Positions 36,805 to 46,000 of a DNA stretch of 64,000 nt are shown piece after piece; within the stretch, counting starts at the first letter, position 1; each line of letters begins with the position of its first letter. The notes below the pieces were generated by a model. It saw only the letters and a program-made list of their open reading frames with translations. It searched no databases and had not been told where the DNA came from. Origin of the DNA: Pseudomonas svalbardensis (lineage in GTDB: Bacteria; Pseudomonadota; Gammaproteobacteria; Pseudomonadales; Pseudomonadaceae); the NCBI RefSeq assembly GCF_030053115.1, contig NZ_CP125619.1:1923001-1987000 (forward strand), given 5' to 3'. A program made the position numbers and the translations under genes.

Positions 36805-36923
36805 ACAGCCTCTGGCCGCGTATCGCTGTCGTCGCTGTCTGCGCCTTGCTGCTCGCCTTGTCGTGGTGGGGCTGGCATCAGGGCGGGCTGGCGTTGATGC
36901 AACTGGGCATGGGTGCTTGCTAG
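36801..36923 (+). CDS. Small membrane protein, 40 aa, coupled to the MFS gene
   Basis: This ORF starts in the ATGA overlap at the MFS stop and ends at TAG 36921-36923. The product begins [20 protein letters not shown] and continues [20 protein letters not shown]. It has one hydrophobic helix (residues 8-21), a Trp-rich edge and a C-terminal Cys. The exact four-base overlap and a plausible membrane helix support translation. I know no family; it might assist the transporter or help set its expression. Confidence 0.6.
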   Translation: MNSLWPRIAVVAVCALLLALSWWGWHQGGLALMQLGMGAC

Positions 36924-36978
36924 CAGGATGCGAGGGCGAGTAACTTCGTTTTTAACGACTTCTCAAGGATGCACCGAC

Positions 36979-37530
36979 ATGCTGATGCGCTGGCTCGCAG
37001 TTCCCGCATTACTGGTAGCGTTTAGTGGATGGGTTCAAGCGGCAGAGTGCCCGGACCTTTTGCAAGGCTCGTTGCCCAAGCTGCGCGCCAAGGAATCCAT
37101 CGACCTGTGCCAACGCTTCGCTGGCAAACCGCTGGTGGTGGTCAATACCGCGAGCTTCTGTGGTTTCGCCCCGCAGTTCAAAAGCCTTGAGGCGCTGAAT
37201 CAGCGTTACAAGGAACAGGGGCTGGAGGTGATCGGCGTTCCGTCCAACGACTTCAAGCAAGAGTCCAAGGATGGCGAAGAGACTGCCAAGGTCTGCTACG
37301 TGAACTACGGCGTGACGTTCACCATGACTGAACCGCAAAAAGTCCGCGGTAATGACGCGACTCACTTGTTCAAGATCATCGCCAAGCAGAGCACCGCGCC
37401 GAAGTGGAACTTTTACAAATATGTGGTCGATCGCAAAGGCAAGGTGATCGCCAATTTCTCCAGCCTGACCACGCCTGACGATCCTGAGTTCATCGCTGCG
37501 GTGGAGAAAGCCCTGGCCTCGCAACCCTGA
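36979..37530 (+). CDS. Glutathione peroxidase family protein, exported
   Basis: 183 aa. The N-terminus is a signal peptide ([20 protein letters not shown], cleavage near AA-E). The thioredoxin-fold core has the peroxidatic Cys61 in [14 protein letters not shown], then [14 protein letters not shown] and the Trp of [16 protein letters not shown]. It is a Cys (not selenocysteine) enzyme, and with a signal peptide it would work in the periplasm, unlike the usual cytoplasmic BtuE/GPx. AAGGA lies upstream of ATG 36979; ATG 36985 is the alternative. A strong terminator follows. Confidence 0.9.
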   Translation: MLMRWLAVPALLVAFSGWVQAAECPDLLQGSLPKLRAKESIDLCQRFAGKPLVVVNTASFCGFAPQFKSLEALNQRYKEQGLEVIGVPSNDFKQESKDGEETAKVCYVNYGVTFTMTEPQKVRGNDATHLFKIIAKQSTAPKWNFYKYVVDRKGKVIANFSSLTTPDDPEFIAAVEKALASQP

Positions 37531-37542
37531 TCCACACCCGTT

Positions 37543-37580
37543 AAAAAGCCCCGCCTCTGTACAAGAGAGCGGGGCTTTTT
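37543..37580. terminator. Bidirectional terminator
   Basis: A perfect 12-bp stem (37543-37554 with 37569-37580) starts with five A and ends with five T, between the convergent peroxidase and FadL-type genes. Confidence 0.92.
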
Positions 37581-37619
37581 CAATTCAGGCGGCGAGCGGT
37601 TCAGGTTCGCCGAGAATCA

Positions 37620-38891
37620 TCAGAAGCGGTAGGTCGCGCCAACACCGAAACCGTTTGCATAGTTTTCATACTCGGCGCTGTAGTTCTGGCGGCCGTTGCT
37701 GTTGTTGACCTTGACCGACTCTTCGCGCAGGTACGAATACGCTACGTCGATGGTCAGGTCGTCGGTCGGGCTCCAGCCAGCGCCCAGGCTGAAAATCTTG
37801 CGATCGCCCGTCGGGATGCGTGGAGAGCGGTTTTCGTTGTTGGTCGGCGACTGGTCAACCGACAGGCCGGTACGCAGCACCCACTGCTTGTTCAGCTGAT
37901 AGGACGCACCGATGGCGTGAGCCCAGGTGTCGTGCCAGTTCTGCTCTTCGGTGATGGTGCCAAAGCCGCGTGCGGCCAGGGCGGCAGGAACGCCTTCGTT
38001 CTCGACGGAGATCTCTTTCAGTCGGCTCCAGCGAGTCCAGGTGCTGCCTGCGTAGAGGGTCCACTGGTCGTTCAACTGGTGAGTGACCGAGAAGTCCACC
38101 GACTCAGGCGTGGTGATGTCCAGCGAAGCGTCGAACTTCTGGTTCGGGTTCTGGCCCAGCGCCGCGAGCACGCCGTAGTTGACCTTGGTGTCACCTTCGA
38201 GCTTGTACTTCACTTTCGAGTGATAGGTCAGGCCGAGGCGAGTGCTTTCGAGGGCTTGAACCATGATGCCGATGTTGTAGCCCAGCGCGGTGTCGTCACC
38301 CTTGATCTTGACGGCACCGTCTGCTGCGCGAGGGTTCAGCGACAGGTTCGATTCCAGTGTACCGTCGATGCGGTTGATGGTCGGACCGAAACCGATCGAC
38401 ACCTTGTCGTTGAAGGCGTAGCTGACGGTTGGCTGGAGAGTCACGATTTTGACTTCGCTCTTGCTGCCGAAGTATTTGCCGGCGAAGCCGTTCTCGTAGT
38501 CGGTCACCAGGCCGAATGGAGCGTAGACGCCGAAACCGACTGCCCACTGGTCATCGATTGGCTTTACGTAGTAGCCCATGGGGACGCCCATGAAAGGGAC
38601 CATGTCACCTTTGTTGGTACCACCATTCGGACTGGAGCTCGCATCACTGATATCAGTGTGCGCGTCGATAAATGCAACACCACCCGTCACTTGTTCGCGC
38701 TTGAGGCGAGACATGCCGGCAGGGTTACCAAAAACAGTGGATGCGTCGTCGGCAGCTGAAGATCGCCCGGCAAAACCTGTCCCCATCCCGCTGATGCTTT
38801 GTTCGTTGAGGGCGAAGCCACTTGCGAAGATCTGGGTGGATGCCAAGGCAACGGCGAGGCTAAGGGTGGTTTTGAGCATTACTTTTTTCAT
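37620..38891 (-). CDS. FadL/OmpP1/TodX family outer-membrane transport protein
   Basis: 423 aa with a signal peptide (LSLAVALASTQIFASGFAL). The mature N-terminus has the FadL hatch signature: SGFALNEQSISGMGTGFAGR and DDASTVFGNPAGMSRL. The rest is a 14-strand barrel pattern ending in ...GVGATYRF with a C-terminal Phe. It carries long-chain fatty acids or other hydrophobic compounds across the outer membrane. The start has a GGAG seven or so bases upstream. It is monocistronic; the 145 bases upstream hold its promoter. Confidence 0.94.
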   Translation of the reverse strand: MKKVMLKTTLSLAVALASTQIFASGFALNEQSISGMGTGFAGRSSAADDASTVFGNPAGMSRLKREQVTGGVAFIDAHTDISDASSSPNGGTNKGDMVPFMGVPMGYYVKPIDDQWAVGFGVYAPFGLVTDYENGFAGKYFGSKSEVKIVTLQPTVSYAFNDKVSIGFGPTINRIDGTLESNLSLNPRAADGAVKIKGDDTALGYNIGIMVQALESTRLGLTYHSKVKYKLEGDTKVNYGVLAALGQNPNQKFDASLDITTPESVDFSVTHQLNDQWTLYAGSTWTRWSRLKEISVENEGVPAALAARGFGTITEEQNWHDTWAHAIGASYQLNKQWVLRTGLSVDQSPTNNENRSPRIPTGDRKIFSLGAGWSPTDDLTIDVAYSYLREESVKVNNSNGRQNYSAEYENYANGFGVGATYRF

Positions 38892-39036
38892 TATTAGAAC
38901 TCCTGGTGATCACCGGGGCGAAAATTACCAACATTTTCGTTCCAGCGCCATAGGCTGTAATGCTTGATTTAGAGCGGTTTTGTAGGACAATCCGACCAAA
39001 ATCGCGGCAGTTGCGCGATCTTGTGGAAACAGCAGA

Positions 39037-39519
39037 TCAGCAGGCGACCTGATTCAGCGGTGAAACACAGGTTTGCCAGGCGCAGGTGAAGTCTCTCAGG
39101 CGTCCTTGAGGCTGGAAGGTCTGGCGCCAGATGCGGGCCATTCCCAGTAGGTCGTCTGCTTCGGGGAGGGGGGTGTTCTGTTCTTCTACCAGCAGCCAGG
39201 CGATGGCTGTGGCGTAACGCAGGTTGACGGTCAATTCGAGGTGCGGACCACTCAGGAAAGCATGCTGGCTGGCCAGGCCGCGAACCAGGCTTGCGCGTTC
39301 CGGGTCAAGTGCCAGGTAGTGGTCCCAAAGTGCCTGGTGGCGGGGTTCGGCGATTCGGTACAGGCCGTGTCCACGGCGGTCATGCAGGGCAGTACCCAGG
39401 GCTGACTGGCTGGCGGCGACGCCCAGCAGAAGGGATTCGGCAGTTGCGCTATGGCGCCCGAGGTAAATCAATGTCGGGCGGATCACATAACGGCACAGTT
39501 CGCTGGCAGCGATACCCAT
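39037..39519 (-). CDS. Conserved hypothetical protein, 160 aa
   Basis: No domain was recognised with certainty. The protein appears soluble and helical: YVIRPTLIYLGRHSATAESLLLGVAASQSALGTALHD at the N-terminus, then HGLYRIAEPRHQALWDHYLALDPERASLVRGLASQ. It resembles a protein common in Pseudomonas genomes and its codon use is normal for the genome. The promoter would be in 39520-39700, where an 8-bp hairpin (near 39597-39614) and an AT-rich patch occur. Confidence 0.68.
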   Translation of the reverse strand: MGIAASELCRYVIRPTLIYLGRHSATAESLLLGVAASQSALGTALHDRRGHGLYRIAEPRHQALWDHYLALDPERASLVRGLASQHAFLSGPHLELTVNLRYATAIAWLLVEEQNTPLPEADDLLGMARIWRQTFQPQGRLRDFTCAWQTCVSPLNQVAC

Positions 39520-39740
39520 AAAGCCCTCGAAACGTGAAATGGTCGGCGATACCTGAAGGGGCCTTGGCAGCGGGTGAATCGACTCAGGCTCGCCGGAAGC
39601 GGCTCAAGCCGCTTGAGTTGAAGTGTAGTGTCATATTCGCTCCGTAAAGGCCTGTTTTTAAAATATTTCCGGCTGCGAGTTATAACCGTTATATCGCTTA
39701 GTGCTTAGGCGGTGGCAGCGAAAAGAGAAATATCAGGCAA

Positions 39741-39773
39741 TAAAAAGCCCCGCTTTTTGAGCGAGGCTTTTGA
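39741..39773 (-). terminator. Terminator after the 76-aa gene
   Basis: AAAAGCC and GGCTTTT arms bracket a CCGCT/GAGCG stem. It lies just after the end of the minus-strand gene at 39796. Confidence 0.7.
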
Positions 39774-39795
39774 GGTTTTCAGTCTTTCTGGCGTA

Positions 39796-40026
39796 TCAGG
39801 CAACCAGTGCCTGACGGGTACGCTCGATCACGGCCTGCAGCGGCTCGGCGCTGGAGTATTGATCGGGGTACAGGCGTTCGCTGTGACGAGCGATGCCGTG
39901 TTCGTTGACCAGAGTGAAGCTGAAGCAGCCTTTGCGAGCAGCCATGATCAGGCAGTTCATTGGTGCAAAAGCGTTGGTTAGGGTGCGAATGGCATCCTGG
40001 GTGTGGATTTGAGTAGACATAGTCAT
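39796..40026 (-). CDS. Small conserved hypothetical protein, 76 aa
   Basis: The product reads MTMSTQIHTQDAIRTLTNAF followed by APMNCLIMAARKGCFSFTLVNEHGIARHSERLYP and a helical end. It has two to three Cys, no membrane segment and no named domain known to me. TAGGAA lies seven bases before ATG 40026; ATG 40020 is possible but has no site at a good distance. A terminator follows. The gene looks real by codon use, ribosome site and terminator. Confidence 0.7.
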   Translation of the reverse strand: MTMSTQIHTQDAIRTLTNAFAPMNCLIMAARKGCFSFTLVNEHGIARHSERLYPDQYSSAEPLQAVIERTRQALVA

Positions 40027-41017
40027 TGGGTGTTCCTACAAGCGACACGGATAAGAACCGTGCAAAATTAAAACGTTCCAGTGACGACGACCACCATTGG
40101 TCGAACGAAGAACCCGACTGGAACAAAGCAGCCAGTTTGAAGCGCTTATAAATTGGCGCGCTTGGGCTGGCAGGTAGGTACTTAGGAGGGCAGGCAACAC
40201 ATCAAGGGCAAAGGTTCTGGGCCCGGGGTGAAGATCCTGATCAATTTGCAGGTTGGTTCGGTCAGAGTAAGTGAGCTTCGCAACACCCTTTGCTTTCGAT
40301 TCAAAGGCTGTGTTGACGCAAGGTTTACCTGGAAACCATCGAGGTGGTCGATCCCGCTTTGTCGGTGGAGGCTTCCTTTGGGAAGGCTGACCGTGGGGAT
40401 TTGTTCGACCAGAATTGACTTTCAGCTTGGTACTAACGCCGCGGATACTAACGGATTGAATCGCTGAAGGGAAGTGTGTTAACAAAAAAGTTCTTGGGAG
40501 GCCCCTCATTCAAGTCCGGATTGGCGCTCGGAAAAAGCCATGACCCGCAGACTTGCCCTGTAATAGCACAAATTCCGACCATTGCTAGTCACGGCTCATC
40601 GGGCCAGGAACAGCCAGGATCATGGGTTTACCAAGGTTTATCCCAGGTGCAGGCGAAATATGCGCCGAAAAAGCGCATCGATATAACTGCCTCGAAGGTA
40701 CTTGTGCACATAAGTCACGGAGGGTGTCACGCTGCTGTCATCTTCCCTTCAAACGCAGTGGGTGCCTGTAACCAAAATTTAAGTCAATGAAAAACATCGC
40801 TTTTTTTTACTGGTGAAAAAATCGTCAGTTTGACTGCGAGCCCCATTCCATACGGCTTTGCGAGAGTTCAAGGGCGGTTGTCCACTGAGTTATCCACAGC
40901 TTCTGTGGATTGTCCCGAGCGCTTGCTCTAGTACGGGCGTGCCGGGTTTTTTTAGGCTTTACCTGTAAGAAAAAAAGAGTAGAGTGGCGCGCCTTTCGAT
41001 CTGCCCCACAGTGCTTT
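40027..41017. other. Gene-poor segment of about 1 kb
   Basis: No ORF here has normal Pseudomonas codon bias. The longest candidates (minus 40036-40509, plus 40228-40467, plus 40476-40790) look non-coding or degenerate. By eye the GC content is lower than in the flanks. Visible details are an imperfect inverted repeat near 40273-40310 (AACACCCTTT / AAAGGCTGTGTT), a T8 run at about 40800, and a palindrome with a DnaA-box word at 40890-40912. The segment may hold an RNA gene, a decayed gene or long upstream control sequence. Confidence 0.5.
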
Positions 41018-41341
41018 ATGAAGTTTCGCTCAGTATCAGTCTCTGCAACCTCCACACCTCCCAGCGTTACCCCGCCCAAGCGCTTTTCGATGCGTGTGGC
41101 CGAGTGGCTGCTCGACAGCCCGCGTCTGGGCGAAAACCCCAACGTCAAACACTTCGCCGGACGTTTGCTCAAGCAGCCAGCCCGTGAAGGGGTCGTGGCC
41201 GCGCAAAGCCGTCTAGGTCAGCTGATGTGCCGTGAATGCGGGAATGCCCGGGATCGCCGTATCGGCCAGGACCTTTTGCGTTCGGCTGCGCGGGCAGGGG
41301 ATCGGCGCGCTCAGCAGGAACTGGGTCTGATCGAAGACTGA
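41018..41341 (+). CDS. Sel1-like repeat protein, short
   Basis: 107 aa. The C-terminal half contains two degenerate Sel1-like units: GVVAAQSRLGQLMCREC and GQDLLRSAARAGDRRAQQELG, the A-x-x-x-G-x-x-L/Y pattern of alpha-alpha repeats. The N-terminus is basic and Ser/Thr/Pro-rich. Such proteins usually mediate protein contacts; no partner is known. ATG at 41018 starts the family-like part; the frame runs upstream without support. RmuC follows 61 bases later. Confidence 0.75.
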   Translation: MKFRSVSVSATSTPPSVTPPKRFSMRVAEWLLDSPRLGENPNVKHFAGRLLKQPAREGVVAAQSRLGQLMCRECGNARDRRIGQDLLRSAARAGDRRAQQELGLIED

Positions 41342-41402
41342 GCTGTCCAAGACCTGACGCCTTGGTTAACCTTCAAGCTTTATTTCATTGGCAGGAGTGG
41401 CT

Positions 41403-42881
41403 ATGGCTATGGACTTGACCAGCGCATTGCTCGGTCTGGCGGGCGCTGCGCTGCCTTTACTGGTACTGGCCTGGCAACTTCAGCGGCGAGCGAGCGCCAC
41501 GCAGTCAGAGGTTGCACTGCTGGAAGAGCGTCTGGCCACGGCCCATCTGGCTCAGGATGGATTGAACGCGCAACTCGAAGCCTGTCGCGATGAAATGGGT
41601 GATCTGGGCCAGGCCAACGCCGCCAAACAAGCAGATCTGGCCGCCGTACGCCGTGAAGTCGAACTGCTGCAGATCGAACGTGACGACGCACGCGACGCCG
41701 CCCACGCCTGGAATCTGGAACGCGCCGGCAAAGAGGCTGAGTTGCGTCGTCTGGACGCCCAGGCCGCTTCGCTCAACGCCGAGCTGCGTGAGCAGCAGGA
41801 AAGCCATCAGCAGCGCCTTAACGACCTGCAGGGCTCGCGAGACGAGTTGCGAGCGCAGTTCGCGGAGCTGGCTGGCAAGATCTTCGACGAGCGCGAGCAG
41901 CGCTTTGCCGAAACCAGTCAACAACGCCTCGGTCAGTTGCTCGATCCGTTGAAAGAACGCATCCAGTCCTTCGAAAAACGCGTCGAGGAAAGCTATCAGG
42001 CTGAAGCCCGCGAACGTTTTTCCCTGGCCAAGGAACTGGAGCGGCTGCAACAGCTGAACCTGCGCCTGAGCGACGAAGCCACCAACCTGACCCGCGCCTT
42101 GAAAGGGCAGAAAACCCAAGGTAACTGGGGCGAGCTGATTCTTGAGCGAGTGCTTGAACACGCGGGCCTGGAGAAGGGGCGCGAGTACCAGACCCAGGTC
42201 AACCTCAAGGGGCCGGACGGTGAGCGTTTCCAGCCGGACGTGATCATTTATCTGCCGGGCGACAAACAGGTGGTGGTCGACTCCAAGGTCAGCCTCACGG
42301 CCTATCAGCAATACGTCGCGGCCGAAGACGATGCCATCGGCCAGATTGCCATCAAGCAGCACGTGCTGTCCTTGCGCACTCACGTCAAAGGGCTCGCCGG
42401 CAAGGATTACAAGCGTCTCGACGGTTTGCACAGCCTGGATTTCGTCCTGCTCTTCGTACCGATCGAAGCCGCGTTTTCCGCCGCATTGCAGGCTGAGCCG
42501 ACGCTGTTCCAAGAGGCCTTCGACCGCAACATCGTGATCGTCAGCCCGACCACTTTGCTGGCGACCCTACGCGTCATCGACAGCCTGTGGAAGCAGGAGC
42601 GCCAAAGCCAGAATGCCCGAGAAATCGCCGAGCGGGCCGGGTGGCTGTACGACAAGTTCGTGTTGTTCATCCAGGATCTGGATGAAGTCGGCAATCGATT
42701 ACAGCAACTGGATAAAGCCTACAGCTCGGCGCGTAATAAGCTGACGGAAGGCCGTGGCAACCTCGTCAGCCGCAGTGAGCAGCTCAAGTTGCTTGGCGCG
42801 CGGGCGAGCAAGAGCCTGCCCGCAGACTTGCTGGAGCGGGCGATGACGGATGTTGATGGGTTGGCGGAATTGCCGGAGTAA
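41403..42881 (+). CDS. rmuC: DNA recombination protein RmuC
   Basis: 492 aa. An N-terminal membrane helix (about residues 6-24) is followed by a long coiled coil (about 28-210, LEERLATAHLAQ through LERLQQLNLRLSDEA) and then the RmuC nuclease-like domain: GNWGELILERVLEHAGLEKGREY, PDVIIYLPGDKQVVVDSKVSL, FVLLFVPIEAAF and VIVSPTTLLATLRVI. RmuC limits inversions at short inverted repeats in E. coli. AGGAG lies five bases before ATG 41403. Confidence 0.95.
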   Translation: MAMDLTSALLGLAGAALPLLVLAWQLQRRASATQSEVALLEERLATAHLAQDGLNAQLEACRDEMGDLGQANAAKQADLAAVRREVELLQIERDDARDAAHAWNLERAGKEAELRRLDAQAASLNAELREQQESHQQRLNDLQGSRDELRAQFAELAGKIFDEREQRFAETSQQRLGQLLDPLKERIQSFEKRVEESYQAEARERFSLAKELERLQQLNLRLSDEATNLTRALKGQKTQGNWGELILERVLEHAGLEKGREYQTQVNLKGPDGERFQPDVIIYLPGDKQVVVDSKVSLTAYQQYVAAEDDAIGQIAIKQHVLSLRTHVKGLAGKDYKRLDGLHSLDFVLLFVPIEAAFSAALQAEPTLFQEAFDRNIVIVSPTTLLATLRVIDSLWKQERQSQNAREIAERAGWLYDKFVLFIQDLDEVGNRLQQLDKAYSSARNKLTEGRGNLVSRSEQLKLLGARASKSLPADLLERAMTDVDGLAELPE

Positions 42882-42891
42882 GCCGAAAAGC

Positions 42892-42971
42892 TTCGCGAGC
42901 AAGCCCGCTCACACATTGAACCGCATTCCATCTGGATGAACTCGGTCCAATGTGTGGGCTTGCTCGCGAAG
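42892..42971. repeat. REPIN (divergent units) 3' of rmuC
   Basis: TTCGCGAGCAAGCCCGCTCA at 42892 and its mirror unit TGTGTGGGCTTGCTCGCGAA ending at 42971 face each other. The units differ from the main type in the middle (AAGCCC for AGGCTC), and the arms are imperfect. It sits between the convergent rmuC and crbS-type genes. Confidence 0.88.
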
Positions 42972-43010
42972 GTGGCAGTTGCTCCACCACAAGACTCAAA
43001 CGCTGCCGGG

Positions 43011-46000
43011 TTACAACGGCAAATGCCGACTCAGCAACGCCCGCAACGCCGCCGGTTTCACCGGTTTGGCCAGATAATCCAGCCCCGCCGCATGCACTTG
43101 GGCCACCGTCTCCGGCCGCCCATCGGCGCTGATCACTACCCCTGGCACTGGCTCACCCAATCGGGTGCGCAGCCATGCCATCAGTTCGGTCCCTGTCTCG
43201 CCATCGTCCAGGTGGTAATCCACCAGCGCCAATTGCGGTCGCATCCCATCGCTGAGCAGCGCCGCGCATTCATCGCGGTTGCGCGCGGTCCAGACCTGAC
43301 AACCCCAGCGCGTGAGCAAGCTGTTCATGCCGATCAGGATGCTGTCTTCGTTGTCGATGCACAGTACTTGCGCGCCGCTCAGCAATTTGCCATTGAGTTC
43401 GACGACCTTGGTCGGGGTCGCGGACTGCGCCTGAGCCAACGGCACACTGACGCTGAACACGCTGCCGCGCCCCGGCCAGGAGCGTACGCGCAAGGTATGA
43501 CCCAGCACGCGACACAGCCCGTCGGCGATTGCCAGGCCCAGCCCCAGGCCTTTCTCTGCGCGCGTCTGGTGGCTATCGAGGCGTTTGAATTCTTCGAAAA
43601 TGACCTGCTGTTTATCCACAGGAATGCCTGGACCTCGGTCCCAGACTTCCAGACACAGCTCGCCCTTGCGTCGGCGAACCCCCAGCAGCACCGGCCCTTT
43701 GGCGTAGCGGAAGGCATTGGTCAGGAAGTTCTGCAGGATACGTCGCAGCAGTTTGATGTCGCTGTCGACGCGCAACGTACTGCCCCTGACACGGAATTTC
43801 AGCCCTTGGTCGCAGGCCAGCGCCTTGAACTCGGCACCGAGGACATCGAACATCTCATTGAGCACGAACGGTTTGGGATCAGGGTTGATCTTGCCGTTCT
43901 CCAAACGGGAAATGTCCAGCAGGTCGCTGATCAAGTCCTCGGCCGAGCGCAGTGACGTGTCCAGATGATGGACCAGTTTCTGCGCCTCACCGGAGAGGCC
44001 GTCGTCTTGGTGGGAAAGGGCGGCCGAGAACAGTCGCGCAGCGTTCAACGGTTGCATCAAGTCGTGACTGACCGCCGCCAGGAAACGGGTTTTAGACTGG
44101 TTGGCCGACTCTGCGGTGCCCTTGGCTTCGGTCAGGGCGACGTTGAGTTGCGACAGTTCGTGGGTCCGCTCGGTGACCCGTCGCTCCAGGCCCTCGTTGG
44201 CTTCGGTCAGCGCTTGCTCAGCCTCGCGGAAGGCGCTGATGTCGGTGAAACTCATGACAAAACCGCCGCCCGGCATCGGGTTGCCGATCAGCTCGATCAC
44301 ACGGCCATTGGGGAAAAGTCTTTCAGAAGTATGGGCGCGGCCCTGACGCATCCAGTGCAAGCGCCGTGCGACGTGCACTTCAGCTTCGCCGGGACCACAC
44401 AGGCCGCGCTCGGCGTTGTAGCGAATGATGTCGGCAATCGGGCGGCCAAGCCTGATCAGCCCATCCGGGTAGTTGAACAGCTCCAGATAGCGCCGGTTCC
44501 AGGCCACCAGTTTCAGCGACTGGTCGACCACACTGATGCCTTGGGTGATGTTCTCGATCGCACCTTGCAGCAGTGCGCGGTTGAATTGCAGCACTTCCGA
44601 GGCTTCGTCGGCGATTCGGACGACGTCTTCGAGTTGCATTTCCCGACCTTCGATGGCGGCTTTTACCACCGCCCGCGTCGAAGAAGCACCGAGCACACCG
44701 GCCAGCAAGCGTTCAGTGTGGGCGATCCATTCACCGTCGGCGTTCTGGTTCGGGTTGAAGCCTTTGCCCTGACGGTAGGCGAAGCGGATAAAGCTTTGAC
44801 GGGCGCGTTCTTCGCCGACGAAGCGTGCGGCCAGCTGCAACAAATCGTCGATCTGCACCGACAGCATCGAACGGGCGCTGGGGCGGGCGCTGATTTCCTG
44901 ACCGATGAAGCGACCCGCCTGCCAATGTTCCGAAACCCTTGTACGCGACAGCACCGACACCCAGGCGAACAGCGTGAAGTTGGCTGCAAGCGACAACACC
45001 ACTCCTTGTGTCAACGGGGTGAGCGGCAGTTTCAGCGGGTTGCTGTGCAACCAGGCCAGCCCCGGGAAACTGCTCAAGGACAAACCGAGGCTGTGGGCGG
45101 CAATCGGCAGGATCAAGGTGTAGAACCACAGGAACGTCCCGGCGGCGAGGCCGGCGAATACTCCCCGGCGATTGGCTTGTTTCCAGTACAGCGCGCCGAG
45201 CATGGCCGGGGCCAGCTGGGTCACGGCGGCGAAGGCGATCTGGCCGATGGTCGCAAGACTCGCCGTCGAGCCGAGCAGGCGATAACTGACGTAGGCCAAC
45301 AGCAGAATTACCACAATGCTCACTCGGCGCACCGAGAGCATCCATTGGCGGAACACTTCGAACGGCCGCTCGGCGTTGTTGCGCCGCAGCAGCCATGGCA
45401 ACAGCATGTCGTTGGAGACCATGGTCGACAACGCCACGCTGGCGACAATCACCATGCCGGTCGCCGCCGAGGCGCCCCCGATAAACGCCAGCATCGCCAA
45501 CGCAGGATGGGATTGGGCCAGCGGCAGGCTGATGACAAACGAGTCCGGCAGCACCGAGCTCGGCAGCAGCATCTGGCCGGCGAGGGCGATGGGAACGACG
45601 AACAGCGCCGCCAGCGCCAGATAGGCTGGAAACACCCATTTGGCCAGGCGCAGATCCTGAGGATCGATGTTCTCCACCACGGTCACGTGGAACTGCCGGG
45701 GCAGGCAGATGATTGCCATCATTGCCACGCCGGTCTGCACCACCATCGACGGCCAGTTGATGGTTTCCTTCCAGTATTCTTCCAGACGCGGGGCGAGCAT
45801 GGCCTGGTCGAACAGGTCTTCGAAACCGTCGTACAGGCCGTAGGTCACGAACGCGCCTACCGCGAGAAACGCGAACAACTTGACCAGCGATTCGAACGCA
45901 ATCGCCAGCACCATACCGCGGTGGTGTTCCGTGGCGTCGAGGTTGCGGGTACCGAAGACGATGGTGAACAGCGCCAGCACCAGCGACACGATCAGCGCCG

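Noticed and set aside
40036..40509. 157-codon minus-strand frame in the gene-poor segment
   Set aside because: Pro/Ser/Arg-rich with no hydrophobic core pattern and abnormal codon use; not supported.
40476..40790. 104-codon frame with GTG start and AAGGGA upstream in the gene-poor segment
   Set aside because: The ribosome site is tempting, but codon use is not that of this genome and the product has no family-like pattern; kept only as part of the gap description.
40890..40912. Replication origin
   Set aside because: Only one perfect DnaA box, no cluster, no AT-rich unwinding region and no dnaA/dnaN nearby.
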